DNA of 64,000 nucleotides from NCBI GenBank assembly GCA_037443945.1, contig JBBINH010000002.1, forward strand, positions 124,001 through 188,000. The letters are read 5' to 3'. Below the pieces are notes generated by a model. That model searched no databases and was not told the DNA's origin. It worked only from the letters and a program-made list of their open reading frames with translations. Below, one piece after another: positions 59,984 to 64,000 of this stretch (positions are counted from its first letter, which is position 1; each line of letters starts with the position of its first letter). This DNA is from SSF26 sp037443945. GTDB taxonomy: Bacteria; Chloroflexota; Anaerolineae; J102. The position numbers and the translations under genes are program-made.

Positions 59984-61059
59984 AGACGGTCTCCTTTAGA
60001 AGGGGCGAGGGGAAGATGGGCCATCACATCGAGGTCAAGAGCATCGCCCGCGGGGCCGGTGGGCGAACAGAACCGGCGGAAATAACCGGCCGCCGCGATC
60101 ATGGCCGCATTGTCGGTGCACAGAGAAAGGGGAGGGATCGAAACCGGTAGCGGTGATGTCCGAGCCAGCGCCTCGCGCAGGGCGCGATTGGCGGCCACAC
60201 CACCGCACACGCAAATTTCGGTGGCGCCGACCTCGGCGGCCGCATGCAGGGTCTTCCCGACCAACACATCGACAACGGCCTGCTGGAAGGAAGCGGCCAG
60301 GTCGGCCACGACCTGCGGCGGCAACGAGCCGGCGGGGATGAGTTTGCGCCCGGTGGCCGTCCCGTCCCGGTCCCACTGCCGGACGGCGCGCAGGACGGCC
60401 GTTTTCAAGCCGCTGAAGCTGAAATCATACGTGTTCGGTAGCCAGGCACGGGGGAAAGCGAAAGCGGTAGGATCGCCGCCTGCTGCGGCTCGCTCGATGG
60501 CCGGACCACCGGGATAGCCCAGGCCCAGCACACGCGCCACCTTGTCGAACGCCTCCCCGGCGGCATCGTCCAGGGTGCCGCCCAGCCTCTCGTAGCACCC
60601 GTGATCGCGCATTACCACAAGCTCGGTATGTCCGCCGCTGACGATGAGCACGAGGACGGGAAACGTTTTATCCGGCCGATTGCCTTCGGCCTCCAGCCAG
60701 TTGGAATAGACATGCCCCTCCAGATGATTGACACCGATCAGCGGCAGCCCTCGCATCCAGGCGATACCTTTGGCCACATTGACCCCCACCAGCAACGAGC
60801 CGACCAACCCCGGTCCGTAGGTTACCGCCACGGCGGCCAGCGACTCCCACCCCGTATCCGCCGCCACCAGGGCTTCGTGGATAACCGGCAGAATGGTGAG
60901 GATGTGCTGACGTGCTGCCATCTCCGGAAAGACGCCGCCGTACTTGCGATGCAGCTCGATCTGCGAGACCACAACGCTGCTGAGCACACGACGCCCATCC
61001 GCAACCACAGCGGCTGCTGTCTCGTCGCATGAGGTCTCGATACCGAGGATAAGCGTCAT
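59980..61059 (-). CDS. tsaD: tRNA N6-adenosine threonylcarbamoyltransferase TsaD
   Basis: A 359-residue protein with LILGIETSCDETAAAVV at the N-terminus, VTYGPGLVGSLLVGVNVAKG, the metal site NHLEGHVYSN (His 112 and His 116), and FSFSGLKTAVLRAV plus GGVAANRALREAL in the second lobe. It transfers threonylcarbamoyl to A37 of ANN-decoding tRNAs with TsaB/TsaE. Start ATG 61059 overlaps the stop of the methylmalonyl-CoA epimerase gene. Confidence 0.97.
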   Translation of the reverse strand: MTLILGIETSCDETAAAVVADGRRVLSSVVVSQIELHRKYGGVFPEMAARQHILTILPVIHEALVAADTGWESLAAVAVTYGPGLVGSLLVGVNVAKGIAWMRGLPLIGVNHLEGHVYSNWLEAEGNRPDKTFPVLVLIVSGGHTELVVMRDHGCYERLGGTLDDAAGEAFDKVARVLGLGYPGGPAIERAAAGGDPTAFAFPRAWLPNTYDFSFSGLKTAVLRAVRQWDRDGTATGRKLIPAGSLPPQVVADLAASFQQAVVDVLVGKTLHAAAEVGATEICVCGGVAANRALREALARTSPLPVSIPPLSLCTDNAAMIAAAGYFRRFCSPTGPAGDALDLDVMAHLPLAPSKGDRL

Positions 61060-61499
61060 ACGGAGGGTGGTTCGTTCGTCGCAGCGAATGAGGAGCCTGC
61101 GGGGAAAGGCTCCAGGAACTCGATCAGGACGCCATGAACCGCTTTAGGATGGACAAAAAAGCCATAGCCTTCGGCGGCACGGATGGGCTGTTCGTTGATC
61201 AGGCGGACGCTCCGCTCGGCCAGTTCCTCCAGGGTGCGCTCGATATCCTCCACTTCCAGACAGATGTGATGTACGCCTTCCCCGCGGCCGGCCAGATAGC
61301 GGGCTACACCGCTGGTTTCGTTCAACGGTCGGATGAGCTCGATCAGACTTTCGCCCGCAGGCAGAAACGCGATTTCGACCTCCTGTTCGAGCATCACCAA
61401 CCGCTTGGTGAGGGTCAGGCCCAGACGATCACGATAGGTTTGTAAAGCCGCATCGAGATCGGCGACGACGATGGCAATATGATGGACACGCTTGATCAT
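61056..61499 (-). CDS. mce: methylmalonyl-CoA epimerase
   Basis: A 147-residue vicinal-oxygen-chelate enzyme: VHHIAIVVADLDAALQTYRD, then LIELIRPLNETSGVARYLAG, GEGVHHICLEVEDIERTLEE and HPKAVHGVLIEFLEP, supplying the His/His/Glu metal ligands. It interconverts (S)- and (R)-methylmalonyl-CoA, linking propionyl-CoA carboxylation to the mutase encoded upstream. A promoter is at 61567-61572. Confidence 0.93.
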   Translation of the reverse strand: MIKRVHHIAIVVADLDAALQTYRDRLGLTLTKRLVMLEQEVEIAFLPAGESLIELIRPLNETSGVARYLAGRGEGVHHICLEVEDIERTLEELAERSVRLINEQPIRAAEGYGFFVHPKAVHGVLIEFLEPFPAGSSFAATNEPPSV

Positions 61500-61566
61500 G
61501 CGAGACCTTCCTGCAAAAACAGCTTCTCCGGTCTACTGCTCCGCCAGAGGGCTATTGGGCCCGCTT

Positions 61567-61572
61567 ATTATA
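61567..61572 (-). promoter_or_regulatory. -10 element of the mce-tsaD-cupin operon
   Basis: A perfect TATAAT on the minus strand (ATTATA on plus) lies 67 bases before ATG 61499. No clear -35 box at usual distance. The 88-base gap after the thioesterase stop fits a new transcription start. Confidence 0.45.
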
Positions 61573-61587
61573 CACCATGCCTCAGGC

Positions 61588-62115
61588 TCAGGGGAGTTGC
61601 TCGTCGAGAGGGTAGTCCTCGGGTACAACGAACAGCTCGAGATTGGGATCGAGGGTGGTGCCTGCTTGCAGGATTTGCTCCAGCGGCAACCGCACGAACT
61701 TGCCATGGGCGACTACGGCGACGGTGCCGTCGGCCAGGAGCAATTCGCCCTCGGCTTCGAAGAGGCGACGCCGGTTGTGGGTGATGCGTCCGACCACCGT
61801 GAGCATCTCACCCAGGGGGACCGGCGCTTTGTAACGAAGGGTCAGCTCGGCCGTCACGCCCCAGGCCGTGCGATCGGACCAGATAGCACGGCCCAAGGTC
61901 TCGTCGAGCATGGCGGCGACGATGCCGCCGTGAACCCGTCCGGGATAACCCTGATGATGAGGCGCCGGCAAGAACCGCCCCACACAGGTGAACGCGTCCA
62001 CCTGATAGAAGTGGGCATGCAGCCCTGCCGGATTCTCCAGACCGCAGACAAAACACATCCGCGAATTGGGCTGCTTTGCGGCCTTTGCTATAGGTCGGTG
62101 ATACGGCGCTGCCAT
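61588..62115 (-). CDS. PaaI-type hotdog thioesterase
   Basis: A 175-residue hotdog protein: RMCFVCGLENPAGLHAHFYQ near the N-terminus, HHQGYPGRVHGGIVAAMLDE (the HGG motif and Asp/Glu of PaaI-type acyl-CoA thioesterases), TAWGVTAELTLRYKAPVPLG and GKFVRLPLE at the end. It hydrolyses an acyl-CoA of unknown chain. It begins 24 bases after the mutase stop, so it is likely in the same operon. Confidence 0.88.
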   Translation of the reverse strand: MAAPYHRPIAKAAKQPNSRMCFVCGLENPAGLHAHFYQVDAFTCVGRFLPAPHHQGYPGRVHGGIVAAMLDETLGRAIWSDRTAWGVTAELTLRYKAPVPLGEMLTVVGRITHNRRRLFEAEGELLLADGTVAVVAHGKFVRLPLEQILQAGTTLDPNLELFVVPEDYPLDEQLP

Positions 62116-62139
62116 CGGCCTGATGATCGCTCCTTCGCC

Positions 62140-63810
62140 TCAAAGCAACATCGGCGGTTGATACTCGCCGAATACCCGGCGCAAGACACCGCAGATTTCT
62201 CCCAAGGTGACATAATCCTGCACGGCCCCGATAAAGAGTGGCATGAGCGGCGCCTGCGGGTCGCGCGCCGCCTGTTCGATCTGCTCCAACCAGGTCATCA
62301 CGCGCGCGTGGTCGCGACGGGCACGGACGGCCTGCACGCGGGCTATCTGTTCGGCCTGAACGGCTTCATCGACGCGCAGAATCTCGTGTTCGTGAGTTTC
62401 CGGGACCCGGAAACAATTGACCCCGACGACAATTTGTTCGCCGGACTCGATAGCCTGTTGCGTGCGATAGGCCGCATCCTGGATTTCGCGCTGGATAAAG
62501 CCCTCCTCGATGGCCCGCACGGCGCCTCCCATGGCCTCGACCCGCTCGATATACTCGCAGGCGCGGCGCTCGATTTCGTCGGTCAGGTACTCGAGGAAAT
62601 ACGAACCGGCCAGGGGATCCACCGTATCGGCCACGCCCGATTCGTAGGCGATGATCTGCTGAGTGCGCAGCGCAATCTGGACGGCCTTCTCGGTGGGCAA
62701 GGCCAGGGCCTCGTCCATGCTGTTGGTGTGTAGGCTCTGGGTACCACCGAGGACGGCCGCCAGCGCCTGCAGGGTCACGCGCACGATGTTGTTTTCGGGC
62801 TGCTGGGCCGTCAGCGTGGAACCGCCGGTTTGGGTATGAAAACGCAGACTGCAGGAACGGGGATCCTTAGCGCCGAAGCGCTCGCGCATGATGCGGGCCC
62901 ATAGCCGTCGCGCCGCCCGGAACTTGGCCACCTCTTCGAGAAGGTTGTTGTGAGCATTGAAGAAAAAGGAAAGCTGGCGGGCAAATTCGTCGATGTCGAG
63001 TCCGGCCTCCAAAGCGGCCCGCACATAAGCCATCCCATTGGCCAGGGTAAAAGCCACTTCCTGGACGGCCGTACTACCGGCCTCGCGGATGTGATAACCG
63101 CTGATGCTGATGGTGTTCCATTTGGGCACATGACGGCTACAGTAGCGGAACAGATCGGTAATCAGGCGCATCGAAGGCTGGGGTGGGAAGATGTAAGTCC
63201 CGCGGGCGATGTATTCTTTGAGGATATCGTTCTGGACCGTCCCTCGCAGCGCCGTTTCGGGCACGCCTTGCTTGCGGGCAACCGCAATGACCATGGCCAG
63301 CAAGATGGCCGCCGGGGCATTGATCGTCATCGAGACCGAGACTTTATCCAGGGGAATACCGTCCAGCAGGGTTTCCATGTCGGCCAGCGAGGAAATGGCC
63401 ACACCGACCTTACCCACTTCGCCGTAGGCCATCGGATCGTCGGCATCGTAGCCGATCTGGGTAGGCAGATCAAAGGCCACCGAAAGCCCGGTCTGCCCCT
63501 GTTCGAGCAGGTACTTATAACGCCGATTGCTTTCGGCAGCGGTGCCGAAACCGGCATATTGGCGCATGGTCCAAAAGCGCCCTCGGTACATGGTCGGTTG
63601 CACACCCCGGGTGAAGGGATAATCACCGGGAAACCCGAGTTTCTCCAGATAGTCACCGGCCAGTTCATCCTTGGGCAGATAAAGCCGATCGACCGGAATC
63701 CCGGAAGCGGTAAAAAACTGCGGTTTGCGTTCCGGTGTGTGCGCCAGTGTCGGCACCACTAACGTTTCATACCAGATGTTGGTAGCTTGGGAAAGAGATG
63801 ATATCGCCAT
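62140..63810 (-). CDS. mcmA1: methylmalonyl-CoA mutase, large (catalytic) subunit
   Basis: A 556-residue TIM-barrel domain of coenzyme-B12 mutases. By counting to the Propionibacterium enzyme, Tyr 85 (MRQYAG) corresponds to Tyr89, Arg 203 (EYIARGTYIFPP) to Arg207 and His 240 (ISGYHIREAG) to His244; these select the methylmalonyl carboxylate, whereas isobutyryl-CoA mutases have Phe and Gln. No B12-binding domain follows: the protein ends at the barrel linker (GEYQPPMLL), so a separate small subunit must exist elsewhere. It starts 23 bases after the biotin-carrier gene stop and precedes the thioesterase. Confidence 0.95.
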   Translation of the reverse strand: MAISSLSQATNIWYETLVVPTLAHTPERKPQFFTASGIPVDRLYLPKDELAGDYLEKLGFPGDYPFTRGVQPTMYRGRFWTMRQYAGFGTAAESNRRYKYLLEQGQTGLSVAFDLPTQIGYDADDPMAYGEVGKVGVAISSLADMETLLDGIPLDKVSVSMTINAPAAILLAMVIAVARKQGVPETALRGTVQNDILKEYIARGTYIFPPQPSMRLITDLFRYCSRHVPKWNTISISGYHIREAGSTAVQEVAFTLANGMAYVRAALEAGLDIDEFARQLSFFFNAHNNLLEEVAKFRAARRLWARIMRERFGAKDPRSCSLRFHTQTGGSTLTAQQPENNIVRVTLQALAAVLGGTQSLHTNSMDEALALPTEKAVQIALRTQQIIAYESGVADTVDPLAGSYFLEYLTDEIERRACEYIERVEAMGGAVRAIEEGFIQREIQDAAYRTQQAIESGEQIVVGVNCFRVPETHEHEILRVDEAVQAEQIARVQAVRARRDHARVMTWLEQIEQAARDPQAPLMPLFIGAVQDYVTLGEICGVLRRVFGEYQPPMLL

Positions 63811-63833
63811 AATCTGAGTAGGTAACCGTTCAA

Positions 63834-64000
63834 CTAGTGCAAAATCAGTAAGACGGCGCCTTGTTCGACCCGTTCCCCGGCTTTGATCTTGATATCGCTG
63901 ATCGTTCCCGCCCGTGGCGCCCGCAGTTCATTCTCCATCTTCATGGCCTCCAGGATGACGAGAGGCTGACCGGGTGTGACCGCGTCACCATTGCGCACAA
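63834..64000 (-). CDS. biotin carboxyl carrier domain (partial)
   Basis: The minus strand from 64000 to a TAG at 63836-63834 encodes VRNGDAVTPGQPLVILEAMKMENELRAP and ends VEQGAVLLILH. It contains the biotinyl EAMKME motif. This is the C-terminal biotin domain of a propionyl-CoA carboxylase or methylmalonyl-CoA decarboxylase subunit; the upstream part lies outside the window. Its position before the mutase and epimerase fits a propionyl-CoA to succinyl-CoA pathway. Confidence 0.9.
   Translation of the reverse strand, partial: VRNGDAVTPGQPLVILEAMKMENELRAPRAGTISDIKIKAGERVEQGAVLLILH

Overview
The window looks like a high-GC chromosome segment from a Chloroflexota bacterium (Anaerolineae/Ardenticatenia-like by inference). 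The clues are Pro/Thr (TPTATPTPT-type) linkers in secreted proteins, a C-terminal 'FLPLY'-type ending after such a linker, cohesin-like and DNRLRE surface modules, a polysaccharide locus with no visible outer-membrane exporter, and a two-gene methylmalonyl-CoA mutase arrangement. No rRNA, tRNA, CRISPR array, IS element or phage gene was seen. Genes from 1 to 53.9 kb lie on the plus strand; those from 53.96 kb to the end lie on the minus strand, so the two blocks converge near 53.9 kb.

Region 1 (0-29.4 kb) is a dense, mostly translationally coupled exopolysaccharide locus. It starts with a glycosyltransferase and four sulfotransferases (one frameshifted) around a frameshifted beta-propeller-like gene. 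Next come glycosyltransferases, an O-antigen polymerase/ligase-like protein, a TPR protein, a fused alcohol dehydrogenase/Gfo-Idh oxidoreductase, UDP-GlcNAc 2-epimerase and a heparinase II/III-like protein. A PglC/PglD/PglE-type set follows (phosphoglycosyl transferase, acetyltransferase, aminotransferase), then a Wzz/BY-kinase fusion, a second O-antigen ligase-like protein, a PslG-like lipoprotein glycosidase, an AglD-like membrane protein and a second PslG-like secreted glycosidase.

Region 2 (29.4-51.6 kb) continues the same theme with longer intergenic gaps. It holds an NAD-dependent sugar epimerase, a specialised NusG/RfaH-like antiterminator, a nucleotide-sugar dehydrogenase (WecC type), a fifth sulfotransferase, a coiled-coil repeat protein, a 953-residue multidomain surface protein (glycosidase, DNRLRE, FN3, cohesin-like), a PglF/CapD-type 4,6-dehydratase, three GT-C membrane glycosyltransferases with a Pro/Thr-rich anchored protein between two paralogues, more glycosyltransferases and a third O-antigen ligase. 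Together the genes imply a polymer with GlcNAc-derived sugars: bacillosamine-type diamino sugar (PglF/E/D/C) and ManNAc uronate (WecB/WecC). The polymer is probably sulfated, chain-length controlled by the Wzz/BY-kinase, and trimmed by dedicated endoglycosidases and a lyase. This is inference from families.

Region 3 (51.6-64 kb) is housekeeping: a small protein, obg and nadD (plus strand); then on the minus strand BCCP (partial), methylmalonyl-CoA mutase, thioesterase, methylmalonyl-CoA epimerase, tsaD, a cupin, an Aap-type amino-acid ABC transporter (binding protein, two permeases, ATPase) and an M42 peptidase.

The main anomalies are three sharply AT-rich patches embedded in the GC-rich glycan locus, two of them with edges inside open reading frames; two adjacent frameshifted genes; and a dispersed hairpin-forming intergenic repeat present twice.
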